Positions 43,299-56,066 of a DNA stretch of 64,000 nt are shown piece by piece. The translations under genes were made by a program, and so were the position numbers. Source of the stretch: Gigaspora rosea. Its lineage: Eukaryota > Glomeromycota > Glomeromycetes > Diversisporales > Gigasporaceae. The notes beneath the pieces were generated by a model. It made no database searches. It saw only the letters and a list, made by a program, of their open reading frames with translations, and was not told the origin of the DNA. Location of the stretch: NCBI GenBank assembly GCA_003550325.1, contig QKWP01000005.1:596850-660849 (forward strand), given 5' to 3'. How positions within the stretch are numbered: position 1 is the first letter of the stretch; every line of letters begins with the position of its first letter.

Positions 43299-45269
43299 GT
43301 CCAATTTTATGATGTGAATATTGCAGGAGTCAACTGTACCTTCACTTAAAGTTTTAAAAAAAACAAAAAATATTTATTAAATTACAAACTGTGCCAAATT
43401 TTTCTAAATTTAAATAAGAAAATTCATTTAATGGTTGCTAAAATACCTTTGCTTATAATTTTAATAAATCCAAATATTTATTAAAATAAACCTGTGCTAA
43501 TTTTTTTTAAAATTTTAAATAAAGATATTTTAGAAACTACTAGATCAAATTAAATAAAAAATTTTTATTTGAATTCTATCAATACATTATAGCGCAGTTG
43601 TTCGTCACTATTTGAGATTATGTCATGCTTTTTTTAATAATTTTATAGCTGATCCGGAATAAACAAAATTTGTGCATGCGTTTATTTATTTTCGTCAATT
43701 CTGGATCAGCCCGACATAGATTCCGAATGCAAGCGAATTTGTGCACATGTTTATTTTTATCAATAATTTTACGGGCTGATCAGAAATAAACAAATTTGAT
43801 GCACTACGTTGATTTTTGAAAAATCCTTTTGGGTTGGAATAATGATTTTTCATTTATTCACAATTACAATATACCAGTACAATCACATGAAATGTGTGAG
43901 GGATCGTTTTTTGGGTGTGGCCTATGCTGATTTTCGCAGAATCCTTTTTTAGTAGAAGTAATAGTTTTTATTTATTCATTTTTGGAAGGAGTCAACATTT
44001 TTACATATACTGAACGTTATAAGTCGATTATGCAATATGATGCAAACATGACGTTATTAATTATAAAATTTCTATTAATTATAAAATTTTCATCTAAATT
44101 TATAGTTCGTCCATTTAAATGTTTTAATTGGTTACCTGCGCATTACATCATTTTAGAGCATTCAAAATTTATAATAGTAGTTACTACGGAAATTTGTAAC
44201 ATATTTTGATATTGAATCTGTGATTAATGGAGAATGAATCTGTTTTCTCGGTGTTAATAGTCACCTGATTGAGCAAGAATAAATAAAGCATATTATAATT
44301 AAAGCACTCAAACTAATGGTCTGCCTTTAATTAATTTATTTTTATTTGTGCTAAATGAGCCAGTGTCTTTTTAAAATATGACACAGATAAAAAGTTATAG
44401 TAAATTTAACAAATTATTGACAAATATTAACATACATTTTGAACCTAACGTGCATGATCATGCGGGTCCTGTGCCGCATCACACGCTGTGCAGCTACCCT
44501 AATTATGATAATACTTTTACATAACTATGCCATTACATTATTATGATGCGTACTGCATACGACTGTGTGTAAATAATAATCATGAGAAAAAATAACCTTC
44601 TGAATGAGAGTTCATCCATATAATTTTGAGACTTTCTTAAAATGAATTAATAAAAAAAATCATTATTAGGCGACACAAATAAAATTTACTGGTTTTCATA
44701 TCCGGCCGAGTCAGAAAATTGCAAAATTCAAAATTTTTTTTATGCCACAGTAGGTAAATAGCCAATCAAATAATGCTTTATTATAACATGTAAAGAACAT
44801 CATTTACATTTAACTGATTTAACTCTTAATAATTACTAGAAAGATAAGCTTCTGGTTTGCTCGAATAAAGGTCTTCTCAGCATTATACTAGCTTACTTCC
44901 TTTATTTTCTTAAGTAAAATCGAATGTTGTTTATATACATTTGAATTTAATATTGTGTTTAACATGCTATGCGCTATTTAACAATGGTACGACTAAGCCT
45001 AACATGTTGACGTGCCTAATATTTATGAATTTTACAAAAATAGAAATGAAAGTTATCTATACTAAACAAGAAGCACGTCAGCCAAATGCAATGAGCTAGC
45101 GAAATATTGTATCAAAATATTAGAATAGAATTTAGTGTAGGTAATTTTATAGCAAATTAGTGTAAGTATTTGTTTGTTTTTTTTGCAACTACTTAATGCG
45201 GGAGATGTATTGTAAATTAAAAAATTTTTCTCATGCTTGCTAAAATATTATTTTAAGCTGATTCATCAA
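43299..45269. other. Non-coding stretch
   Basis: Contains three diverged copies of a GCTGATCNGRAATAAACAAA-type word at 43650-43800 and the fragment related to 19606 at 43873. The 75-codon frame at 43982 is not recognised. No other feature seen. Confidence 0.45.
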
Positions 45270-46505
45270 AAATAACAAAGTTCGGGCATTCTTAGATAAA
45301 TTTTAAAGCCCTTATTTTCTTATGAGAAAATGTTGAGATAAAAATTCAGAGAAGCGTTCATCTCTTTGTGATTTTTGAGAAATTGAAAATGATAAAAGCG
45401 TTTTATTAGAACTTAATGAATCCAAATCATGTTCAAAGATGGAAGTAAGTTCATCAACACAAGTGAAATCACCAAAAAGCTATCTAAAATGCCTGTTTTA
45501 TATCAATTTTTGTATCTGTACAAAAATTGATATAAATAAGTTTTTTTCTCATGAATTTTTGATTGTACGATACAGCATTTCCATATAAGATTTCCCACAT
45601 CATAATACCAAATGAATAAATATCTGATGCTATAGTTGATCAAAACTTTTGGTGGAACTATCGTAAAATTCAATGCAATATTGGTTAAAATCAGCAATAT
45701 TTTATAGTTATTGTATGGGTTGTAGTGAATACCCAGTTACACATGGGTTTCACAGGTTCATATTCCGTGGGATTTAAATATGAACCCGTGTTATTCAACA
45801 TACCCATATAATAACTATCTTATTGCACGGTAACAATTCCGTGCCAATAAGTAAATGAAAAAGCACAGGTTATCACTTAAGACCCGTGCAATAAATGCAT
45901 TTTGCTATTTAACAATATATTTCCATTATATAAATCCTGATGAATACATAAGATCATGAAATAGTATAGATATTCAAATTATTTTCTTATATTGTATCCC
46001 GAAAGTATAAAGAGCTGCTATTTCGCTCTTCAAATAAATGAAACTTCGATATTTTTAATAATATTTGTTAATAAGAATCAATTTCTGTAGAATGAATTAC
46101 CTAAGGATCTAATGCAATACATTTTCAATAGATTTAATTACCAATCTATTTTCGAAATAGTATGAAAGTTTTGACACAAAACTACTATATTGTTTGTGCA
46201 TAATCCATAATAAAGATATAATTTCCTGTAACTTTATCTTCAGATATACCAAAAATTTTGAATCGTTAAGTCTGATATCACAATATGCATTTAACTACTC
46301 ATTAAAAGAAATTCATATTAAAGGTATTAAAATCACAAGCGATATACTAAAAAGATTTAATAAAGATTACCTCTTTTATAAATTCTTCGTGATAATTATT
46401 TGATTTATGGAGCAATTTAAGCGCAAAGATTCTGTTTAAAATTTTACTTTTATCAAGTCACTCTGCTGTGTATACACAAATCTATTCAATAATTTTAAAA
46501 TTGTG
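45270..46505 (-). pseudogene. Decayed protein kinase, paralogue of the 18.4-kb kinase
   Basis: Read on the minus strand from the right: traces of the glycine loop ending VYTAE (near 46465) with a stop before it; FALKLLHKSN (ATP lysine, V changed to F) and HEEFIKE; a 76-bp intron (46295-46370) at the same codon boundary as in the other kinase; LNAYCDIRL; VTGNYIFIMDYA (hinge); IHQDLYNGNILLN (catalytic loop, R changed to Q) near 45915-45955; VPPKVL and SDIYSFGIMMWEILYG near 45580-45660. Stops and frameshifts separate these parts, and an inverted-repeat element (45707-45815) plus neighbouring sequence lies where the DFG region should be. Not functional. The short frame at 45503-45697 is one remnant. 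Confidence 0.85.
45707..45815. mobile_element. Small TA-flanked foldback in the kinase pseudogene (109 bp)
   Basis: GTTATTGTATGGGTTG at the left pairs with CAACATACCCATATAATAAC at the right, TA outside both; inner arms GGTTCATATTCCGTGGG/ATATGAACC also pair. A second inverted repeat, TTATTGCACGG with CCGTGCAATAA, follows at 45821-45893. Both lie between the catalytic loop and activation-segment end of the pseudogene. Confidence 0.65.
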
Positions 46506-46883
46506 CTTTATTTGCATGAGTATATATACTCGTATAAATTAAAATTCTTATAGCGGGCAGTTTAATCTAAACTTGATTTTCGAGCTTTGATCAAAATCTA
46601 TTGTTAATACTGTACTAAAAATAGATTTTGATTGAAGTCAAAAACTCAAAAATCGAATTTTACTCGATTTTGACTAATTTGGCTATTACAGTATTATAAA
46701 AAATTTTACATATATAAAAAAAACCTCTGGGCAGCCGGATCTAAAAATTTTTTAAATGTTATGTAAACTAGTAAATTTTATTTGTATCGCCTTATTATAT
46801 TATTTATTAATTTATATATAGCTGTAAATAGTTTTATTATTTTAATTAATTTATATTAATAATTAATAAAATAAAATATATAC
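46506..46883. other. A+T-rich non-coding stretch
   Basis: Contains a short inverted repeat near 46590-46650 (TTTGATCAAAATCTATT / AAAATAGATTTTGATT). No gene. Confidence 0.5.
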
Positions 46884-47330
46884 CTTTAATCTAATAATCA
46901 TAAGACCTAAATTAATCATGAGGCCTATAGGTTAGAGTTAGAGTCAGTTTAATTATATTGAGTTTTGAGAGGTTTTTAATATATATAACTTTAATCTAAT
47001 AATAATAAGTCTAAAATAGTTATAAGGCCTAAAGGTTAGGATTAGGATCAGTTCATTATGTTGAGTTTTGGAAGAAGTTTTATTATATATAACTTTAAAC
47101 TAATAATGATAAGATCTAAAAATAACTGTGAGGCCTTTAGGTTAGTGTTAGGGTCAATTTTTATTATGTTGAGCTTTGGGATAGGGTTTTAATATATATT
47201 ACTTTAAACTAATAATTATGAGGCCTAAAAATAACTGAGTTTTAAAAATTAGAATTAAGGTTAGATTTCATTATGTTGAGCTTTGGGAGTGAGTTTTAAT
47301 ATATCTACCTTTAATATAATAGCTTTAAAA
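46884..47330 (+). repeat. ~105-bp tandem repeat, four units
   Basis: CTTTAATCTAATAAT or a variant starts units at 46884, 46989, 47093, 47202 and a partial one at 47309 (periods 105, 104, 109, 107). Each unit has GAGGCCT.TAGGTTAG, a GTTAGGGTCA word and TTATGTTGAGTTTTG. Non-coding. Confidence 0.9.
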
Positions 47331-48650
47331 TTTAAAATAAAAAACAATTAAAAACTATAATAAAAAATAATTAAAACTACTAGCCCGTGGCAACGGCCAG
47401 GCCCTAACATTAGTAAATTTATATAATTTAAATAAAAAAGTTTTCTCAAATTTTATAAAATAGTTGCTAAGATATCTTTACTCAAATTTTAAAAAATTTA
47501 GCAAGCTTGTGTTTTGATAGAAATTTTAATTTTTTTTTAAAATTTTGAGTAAGAGTGCTAACAGATATTATATAATATCTGTTTATTAAAAGAGCTACCC
47601 CATCTTTCTACATCATTTATGAAGTTTATATATATAATATATTATACTCAGCTATTTTCTTCCCCTAAAATATTATGTAATATTTGTTAGTGCTATAAAG
47701 ATGTCTTAGCAAGCAACTGATTAAATGATATGATTTTTTTATTTAAGTTTAAGATGATCATACCTAATTCCATAGATTTTTTGTTATATATAAAGGTTCT
47801 TTAAAAGATTATAATTATTTGTAAAGTTTAATATATAAAATATATAATCAATTTATACTAAAAATTTTTTTTAATAATAAAGTTACAATCTGTATAATTT
47901 ATGAGAACTTAAAAGCCATGGTACTAATTCTGAGATATATAATGAACATGATTGTTTGTTAAGTAAATTGAACAAAGTTTGCTAAGTAATATATTTGTTA
48001 CACTAAATTATATATAATATAAAATTTTTTACAGAATTTGGACAAGATTTTATTCTTAGACTTGACCATCTAAATATAATGTATGCACAAAAAAATAATT
48101 TTATTTCCATGGACCATGTATTTTGGAACTTTGTGATTCGATTTAAACAATTTTAATACTATTTGAATCATCTCACTAAAATGATTCAAATAATATCTAA
48201 ATCATAAGATATACAATCTATAAAAATAAATTTGATTACATAAAACACTTTATATCTCTGAATCTTGTAATCCAATTTTGGTAATTTTAGTGCCAATAGA
48301 TTCATCTCAGTAATATAATTCAAATGATTCCAAAATCATCCAAATTGAATCACAGGATCACAAAATACACATTCTACGTGGATGGGATAAAAAGTTTTGT
48401 CAGTAGATCAATATCTTGATCATTTTTAAATATACAGTTTTAAGGGTAAGGTGAATATAGATTATTTTTCATATAATCTATATGGTATTTTAGAATTTTA
48501 TATAGTAAATAAAAAAATGCTTCTGATAAATTTTTTAAGATCTTGATCAATTTGTATAAAATTTATATAATAGGTAGTTTTAAATAGTTTGTTTATAATA
48601 ATGAGTTGCGCAAGATCCATTGCTTTAAAAAAAATCAACTTTACATATAA
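47331..48650. other. A+T-rich non-coding stretch
   Basis: Relatives of the 32418 foldback family at about 48110-48360. No gene seen. Confidence 0.5.
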
Positions 48651-48870
48651 GGCCATGCAAATTAAATTAGTTGATTCTTGTCACATAGAACAAACAAATA
48701 GGACCCGGCCGGCAAGAAATGTTATATTCAAAAAATTTTTTAATATAAAAAATTTTTATAAATTTTTTTTCATACAAGAATAAAAAAAATTTTATATATA
48801 AAAAATTTTAACTTCTCTAAAAAAGTGGCCCGGCCGGTGACGAGAATCAATTTTATTAGTTTGCATAGCC
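48651..48870. mobile_element. PIF/Harbinger-type MITE (220 bp)
   Basis: GGCCATGCAAATTAA at the left and, read inward, GGCTATGCAAACTAA at the right, with complementarity through TGATTCTYGTCAC and CCGGCCGG. TAA is present outside both ends (48648-48650, 48871-48873). GGC ends with a 3-bp TWA duplication fit PIF/Harbinger. Confidence 0.8.
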
Positions 48871-48873
48871 TAA

Positions 48874-51202
48874 TTAAATTTTAGTAGGATACTATATGAT
48901 TTTTGTAGATTGTACAAAAAATTGATTGGTCAGATCATATAATGTTTACATATAAATCATATGATATCATATAAATTGGTTATACAAAGTTGATCTACAA
49001 TCGATTTTATATGAAATTGGAAATTTGTACACTCTACCCTTAAATTTTATATATATTAAAATAAATTTATAAAAAAAATTTTAATTAATTTTAATTAGAT
49101 AGTTGTTGAAAAAATTGGTTTTTAAATTTATTTATTTAACCAATTGAAATTTATTATTATAAAAATTTAAATTAAGTCATTTATGTTAAAAATTTTTATA
49201 TAATAAAAAAATTATATAACCAAAATAATGAACTATATTTATATAATTAAAATTTATATAAATAAATTTTATTTATAATTATTTGAAGTTATTTTATTAT
49301 AAATTAAATATTTTACTATATATAGTAATTAATTTACTAAATTTAGTAATAAAATTTATCTATATAACATATTTTAATTTTGGTTGTTTTAATTAAATTT
49401 AATAATTTTATTTGAAAATAGAATAGTTATAAATAAAAATTATTGCAAAATTATTATTATTATTTATAAAATTTATAAATTTAGAGAATTTCTATTTGTA
49501 CCCGGTGGGTATATACCCACCCTCACAGCAAACCAATTAGATTTTAGGATTTTGTATAATGTAACACGATCCAAAATTGCAAAACAAACATTCATTTTAT
49601 TAAAAATTGCTTATTGCTCAAAATTTGCATAGAAAACCATCTTTCGTGCTCTAACAAAAAGTTTTCTTTAAGCGATTTTACTATATAGCTGCCAAACCCT
49701 AACCCACAAATACAAAAATTTAATTCTATAATATAGTTAAATATTGTTATTTTTGTAATTGGGTATTTGACCCTACGAATAAAAATTTTGTAGTTTGTAT
49801 AACTGGGTAGCAAACCCTAAGGGTAAATTTAGTTTTTTTTTCAATTTATAAAAAATTAAAAAATAAAAAAACTATAGCTTCGCAAAATCTAATTAAACAA
49901 AAAAAAATTTTAAATTATAAATTTTTTTAAATTTTAATATATTAATTTAAAAATAAATTATATATTTAAAAACTTCATAACTAATTTTAGTATTAGTTAA
50001 ATTTTTAGAAAAATTAATTAAATTTTTAAATTTTTTTTAGGGTAAATCNTAAGGGTAAATTTAGTTTTTTTTTCAATTTATAATAAATTAAAAAATAAAA
50101 AAACTAAATCTAAGCAAAATATATTAAAAAAAAAAAAAATAAAATAAAATAAAATAAAAAAAATCTAACAAGATATATGTGTTATAAACAGAGGGAACTT
50201 AAGTGAAGGATTCGGAATTTTATATAACTGATAAAACCCTACTTATCGGGTTAATTTTACCAGGAGTACACCTGAACCCTAACCTAATTTAACTAGGAAA
50301 TTCTGAATCCACTTGAATTCCATTACCCTAACTCTAATTTAACTAGGAAATTCCTAAATTCCATCCCCTTTGCAACATATACATCGAATCGGCAACAAGT
50401 ATCGTTCGAATTCGTAATGGCTGGTGGTTTCTACACGGCCTTGATAAAAGTAAAACCAATTTTATACAAATTTCCATAGAAGTGAGGATTCGAGTACGAA
50501 ACTTGCTTCTACGGATTCTTTTCGTCAACTAGAATTATTAAAAAAAAAACGACAAGACAACATTAACGACGTAGTCAAGTCAACAAGACCTGACCACCAG
50601 CACCAACAACAACCTAATCACGATCTAATCGCCTGTACCAACGACGACGCTCCAACGGCAACTGCATCAACCACAACTTAATCGCCCACCTAATCAGTGC
50701 CAACGACGACCTACTTAATGGCTCCAATAACGACTAACAACAACATAGGTTTAATCAATGGCAGAACAAAAACAAAATACAGTAGCACCAGCTATGACCT
50801 ATACACTTACTAACAATGACCTAATCACTAGTACTAACGCGACTTCTACTCAACGGTACCAATGATGACTAAACAACAAACAAACAGGACTTAATAAAAG
50901 AACGAAATACAACAGCACAACTATGACTTAATTACTTACTAACAAAAACTTGAACGCCAGCATCAATCCATAACGATGTAGCAGTAATTATTGGCACCTA
51001 CGAACGACGCGACTACTATAGTTAAGAATAAAAGAAAAAAAATTTTATTAAAAATAAATATGATCTACGTGTGCACATTCTGATTGGTCGGCAATATATA
51101 ATCGCACCACAGGGATGCGAGATTAACATTTATCCTTTTTTTATATATACTTAAAATAAAGTTTAATTAATTTTTATATAAAAAAATTTGAAATATTTTT
51201 TA
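48874..51202. other. A+T-rich stretch with palindrome, duplication and C+A-rich block
   Basis: GGTGGGTATATACCCACC (49504-49521) is a perfect 18-bp palindrome. A block starting AAGGGTAAATTTAGTTTTTT occurs at about 49819 and again at 50051 just after a single N (50049), a sign of doubtful assembly. 50550-51010 is strikingly rich in C and A on this strand (CAACAACAACC, ACGACGAC) with loose repeats but no readable frame. No gene assigned. Confidence 0.45.
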
Positions 51203-51204
51203 TA

Positions 51205-51488
51205 CAGTGCGGGACAGCATAAGATATCCAATTTGTTATAACTTTTTTAAAACAAGTTAAAATAAAAATCTCTATTTCAAATTTATTGTTTTTTATTTAA
51301 TTAACAAATCTGAAAGAGAGATTTAAAAATTTTTGATTTTAAAAAAGTAGTTACAATTTAAAATTTAAAATTTGACACGTATATATAATTTTAAGAAATT
51401 TGATTGGTTAATATTTTTTTTTGCCATTTTTATTATGAAAGTTTTTTTAAAATTTGGCGCATTGGATATCTTATGCTGTCCCGCACTG
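51205..51488. mobile_element. MITE derived from the 3.5-kb transposon family (284 bp)
   Basis: A perfect 28-bp inverted repeat, starting CAGTGCGGGACAGCATAAGA, at 51205-51232 and 51461-51488, with TA outside both. It differs from the autonomous ends at two of the first 25 bases. A subterminal stem (CTCTATTTC...GAAAGAGAG) corresponds to CCTCTTAC...GTAAGAGG in the left end of the autonomous element, and TTTGGCGC precedes the right end in both. It was most likely mobilised by that transposase family. Confidence 0.92.
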
Positions 51489-51490
51489 TA

Positions 51491-52304
51491 TAATAAATTA
51501 AAAATTCACTATTTTAAAAACTATCTGATAAAAATACTTAAAACTTTTTTACATATTTATTATAACCACTATATTTATATATATAAAAGTTAAAACTGTA
51601 TCTTTAAAATTGATCAAGATATTAGTCTACTAACAAAACTTATCATCCAACCTACGTATAAAAATATATTTGATCTTAAAAAATAATAAATATATCTTTT
51701 ATCTTAGAATATTGTGATCTGATTCAAATAATTTTGGTACTGTTAGAATTATTTTAGTGAGATGATTTGAATGATACCAAAATAATCCAAATTGAATTAT
51801 AGGATCATAAAATATTATAAAATAGTATAATCCATAAAATTAGAGTAATTTACAAAATTAGGTATAATTACTTTATGGATTTATAGAATTCAAATAAAAA
51901 ATTTTTAGCAAATATGTTAAGGTGGTTGCTAAGATCTTTATTTAAAGTTTTAGAAAAATTTAGCACAGCTTGTATTTTGATTTTTTTTAAACCTTTGAAC
52001 AAAAGTAACTTAGCAACCATCTTATTAAATCCAATAAAAGCTTTCTTTTATATTTGAATTCTATAGATCTATAAAATTCAAATAAAAAATTATTACTAAA
52101 TTTGGTCAAGTAGTCACTAAAATCTTTTTATACAAAAGTTAAGATTATCACATCAAATTTTATATAAACATAAGTAGGTTTTTATTTTAAAAGTAGATTT
52201 TACAGATTTTATATATTCAAAAGTAGGTTTTATATATTAAAACAGTTCATATTTAAAAGCAGGTTTTATATATTTTAAGGATAGGTATTTTATAGTACAT
52301 TATG
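51491..52304. other. A+T-rich non-coding stretch
   Basis: No gene or bounded element. Repeated words AGTAGGTTTTATATATT near 52180-52280. Confidence 0.5.
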
Positions 52305-52907
52305 GGCCAGTGCAAAAAGATTTGTACCTTAAAAAATTTTATAATTTTGATACTAAAGAAAAATTATTATATTCTTGATTAATTATTAAAAATTTTTTAG
52401 TATCAAATTAAATAAATTTTAATCTAACTTATTATATTATTTTTATTGTTTTAACATTGTTTTATTTTAATAATTAAGTATTTACAATTCACTGTATTTG
52501 AAAATAAATAAATTTTTTTTTAAAATAAAAGATATCTTAAATAATTTCACAACCAATATGCAGTTGTATAAGCTTGTACTATGAAGTGCATTAATGTGTA
52601 TATAATAAAGATATAGTTAAAATTTGAGCAAAATTGAATTACTGGTTGTGAAAAAATTAAGCTTTAAATGTTTTTTTTTACTATATATATGTATATATAA
52701 AATTTCTATAGTAAATTATATAGTTAATATTTTTAAAAAAAATTACTATTAATAAATTTTTTTATTTACTAATCAAATAATCAAAAAATTTTATTTTTAT
52801 TAATCCAGTAACCTAATAAGTATATTAAATTAAAAAAAATTAAAAATTAATTTTGTACAAAAAATATTCTAATCAAAGCTATTTGAAGTACAAATCTTTT
52901 TGCACTA
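52305..52907. mobile_element. Inverted-repeat element, CAGTGCAAAAAGATTTG ends
   Basis: GGCCAGTGCAAAAAGATTTG at the left is complementary to the right end (CAAATCTTTTTGCACTAGCT) at nearly every position. The interior of ~0.55 kb is non-coding. Target duplication not clear. GGCCAGTGC ends also occur alone near 32692, suggesting further family members. Confidence 0.65.
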
Positions 52908-54448
52908 GCTATATACATATATAATTTTATGCAGATCATAGAACTCAGCCCTTACAAAAGATTACATAAACTCATGATCTTTAAAAATTTTTCATCAATA
53001 GTTCAAAATTGTCAAAAAAACTGTTTTTTAATTATTTAAAAACTTATTTATTTAACAGTAAGTTATTTTCTATTAGCAAGTTGGTTTAAAAAAGGTTTAT
53101 TTAGTAGTAAAATAAAGTTAACTTTGTATATAGAGCTTTAAAAATGCATATAGCAAGCAAACTTTATTAATAATAATTTTTTTAAAAAAAATTTAATAGA
53201 TAATAATTTTAATTACTTGTTTACAATTACTATATTACTATGAATTAGCACACATCTGCACAGTATTTTGATCACCTGCACAGTATTTTGAGTAAGCACA
53301 TGTATGCTATTTTGAAATCAACCTTGTTTTTATATACCAAAGAGATTTTTGAAATAGCGCCCATGTGCAGTATGTAAATATTATTTGAAAATTAATTTCC
53401 TTAAATAGAAATACATAACTTAGTGGTGAATAATTTTCTAAATTATAGATTTTTATTTAGGCATGTATATACGCAAACAAGTAGTTATTCTGTATAGTGC
53501 TAAAAATCTAACCTTAATTTATATAAATAAACTAGAAGAATAATTAATATCATTTTTAATGCTCACTTTTAGCATACTTTACATATGATCTTCTACTCAG
53601 TAATACTGAAATAATGCTAACTTGCTATTTTATTAATATTTATTTATTAGTCTATTATTATTTTAATTTTTATTTAATTTTTTACTTATCGATAATTAAT
53701 TTATTTATTTATTTATATCTTCATGACCTTATTACATATTAATTGACTCTACTTGGCACATATGGTAAGAGTTTTGATTTATATTATTCAGCTTATCTGT
53801 CAAATATTTGCTATAAAAATTTGATAATAAATGATCAGCATTGTAACAAAAGAAGAAATGAGATAGTACTAAGAATTTTCTCATGGTTCAGTACACTTAA
53901 AGTTATAGAAATACATTTATTTATACAGTATACTATATATAGTACATGCTATTTTGGAAAGTGTAGAAGCATTATTTTGAAGCCAAGTATACTATTTTTA
54001 GAGAATGTGATTTTTGAAATAATGCCCATGTGCACTATTCCGCAGTAATACAGTAATTATATTGCAAAAAACTATAATATGGTGCAAATCATGACTTTTA
54101 ACTATAAAATTTTTAAACTTTTATAATTTTTTTAAAATAGAATAAACTAAAAAAAAGTTTTTGTATATTTAATAGCTTTTTAGTTAAACTATCAAATCCA
54201 CAAAAAAAAATCTTTAGTATCTTTTATTTTCAGAAGTTTATATTAATTTAAAGTTATATATAATTTAAATATTTAGCGTTTATATATAAAAAAAAACATA
54301 ACAAAATTTAAATTTATTAACAAAATTTAAAAATTTATTAATAAAATTTAAATTTATATTAAAATTTTCTGCATTTTTATTGGTTAATCATGTTACACTA
54401 CAGCTAAAAATTGTCACCTATATATATAAAATTTGTCAGCTTTAGGTG
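52908..54448. other. A+T-rich non-coding stretch
   Basis: Words of the type GTATTTTGA and GAAATARYGCCCATGTGCA recur near 53250-53370 and 54010-54050, probably scraps of another inverted-repeat family also seen near 59690-59760. The 101-codon frame at 53743 is not recognised. Confidence 0.45.
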
Positions 54449-54456
54449 ATCTCCAC

Positions 54457-54648
54457 AGGACCCTGAGCTATACATAGATAGGTGACAATTTGCTTTTGCT
54501 TATTTTTGACTATTTTTGTATAGATCTTTTCTATATTTAGTAATATTAATGCTTATTTTTAACTGTTTTTCTGTAGATCCTTCACATTTTTAGAAATATA
54601 TAACAATTTTTTAAAATTGTTAGCTGTTCATAGATTGCTCGGGGTCCT
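54457..54648. mobile_element. hAT-type MITE, AGGACCC ends, copy 1 (192 bp)
   Basis: AGGACCCTGAGCTATACATAG at the left in part matches the right end read inward (AGGACCCCGAGCAATCTATG). The flanks ATCTCCAC and ATCTTCAC agree at 7 of 8 positions. An older relative of the next element. Confidence 0.7.
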
Positions 54649-55045
54649 ATCTTCACTATAGTTGGGAATTTTTGGAAATTAGCTAGAGACTTTTTGTAAA
54701 AAAAGTGTTTATTAATAAAATTATGTAATTTTTTATAATCATATTAAAACATGAGTAACAGTTAATTTATATAGTTGTAAGAAGCTAAATTATTTAAATG
54801 TAATGCATATAATGAGTATAAAAGTATAGTATTTTATGAATTTTTATTATTATATTGGTAAAAATATTAAAAAACATTTATTATAAGTCCAAAAGATATT
54901 TTTTGTTTATAGTAAATATTAATAATTTAATTAGCTAATACAATAAGTTACTATTTTTAGTTTTGTTGTACTAATGATTTCATTTGTAGATTACATAAAA
55001 TACCCATTCTTTAAAAGACCAATATGAATTTCACCTAGTTTTACC

Positions 55046-55417
55046 AGGACCCCGAACAATACATATAGAGGTTACATTAGCTTTAATATAAACTTTTTAA
55101 AACTTTTATCCACTTTTTATCAAAGCTAATTAACCATATTTTACATATAAGCTTTAATATTTAATAAATTTTAACCAAATATCAAATATAACAACACTTT
55201 TTTTTAAAAAAATTTTTTTTATCCAAATTTTAAATATAGCCTATTTAAAACTTAATAATTTTATTCACTTTTAATAATATAACATTAAAAGTTTTTATTT
55301 ACTTTTAAATATAACCTTTTGACCAATATTCACTTTTCAAATATAACATTTTTGTAAAAAAGTAACCTTTTTAGCTAAAATTTCAATGTAACCTCTATAT
55401 ATATTGTTCGGGGTCCT
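55046..55417. mobile_element. hAT-type MITE, AGGACCCCG ends, copy 2 (372 bp)
   Basis: Inverted repeats beginning AGGACCCCGAACAATA agree at 32 of 33 positions. A perfect 8-bp duplication, GTTTTACC, lies at 55038-55045 and 55418-55425. Interior non-coding, A+T-rich. Confidence 0.92.
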
Positions 55418-55425
55418 GTTTTACC

Positions 55426-56064
55426 TTGATATATAATAATAATAAAATAATAATAATAACAATTCTAAATAATTTACAAAAGATCTAAAAAAGAACTACA
55501 AAACTAATACTTGGTACAATAAAATAATACTTGATAGTCAAATACTTGATTAAGTCAAATTTCAAATAATCTTCAATCTAATCCTTACTCTAACTTTTAT
55601 TCTAACAAAAAGATGTAAGAAGAGTTAATCTAGCAATCATTACAATATCATTAACAATTATTCAGTCTAAGTTAGAGTTGGTTGAGTGGTTAAGAATATA
55701 GCTTGGACAAGTCTGTTTAATTTTTGTAAACAAATAACTTTATAATATATTGTCGATATATAGGATGCAGATAATAGAAACAGTCCATTTTTACATTTTT
55801 TTTGAAAAATGAGTTTTTATTAGATTCATATAAATTTTGATATAATTAATATTTTTCAATTATAATTAAAGTTGGTTGCATAATAAAAAAATCAAGATAA
55901 TGTAAAAAAAAAATTATATAAGACTTTGTAGAGCCAACACATCACAAGATTATCTAATAATTACCTGCTACCTTTAGCAAATCAAAATCATAAAATTTGA
56001 TTAATTCCGGATCAATCTGAAAATTAAAACAAATAATTAGACTCAATTATTTCAAAATAAGATA
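55426..56064. other. A+T-rich non-coding stretch
   Basis: No gene or bounded element seen. Confidence 0.5.
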
Positions 56065-56066
56065 TA

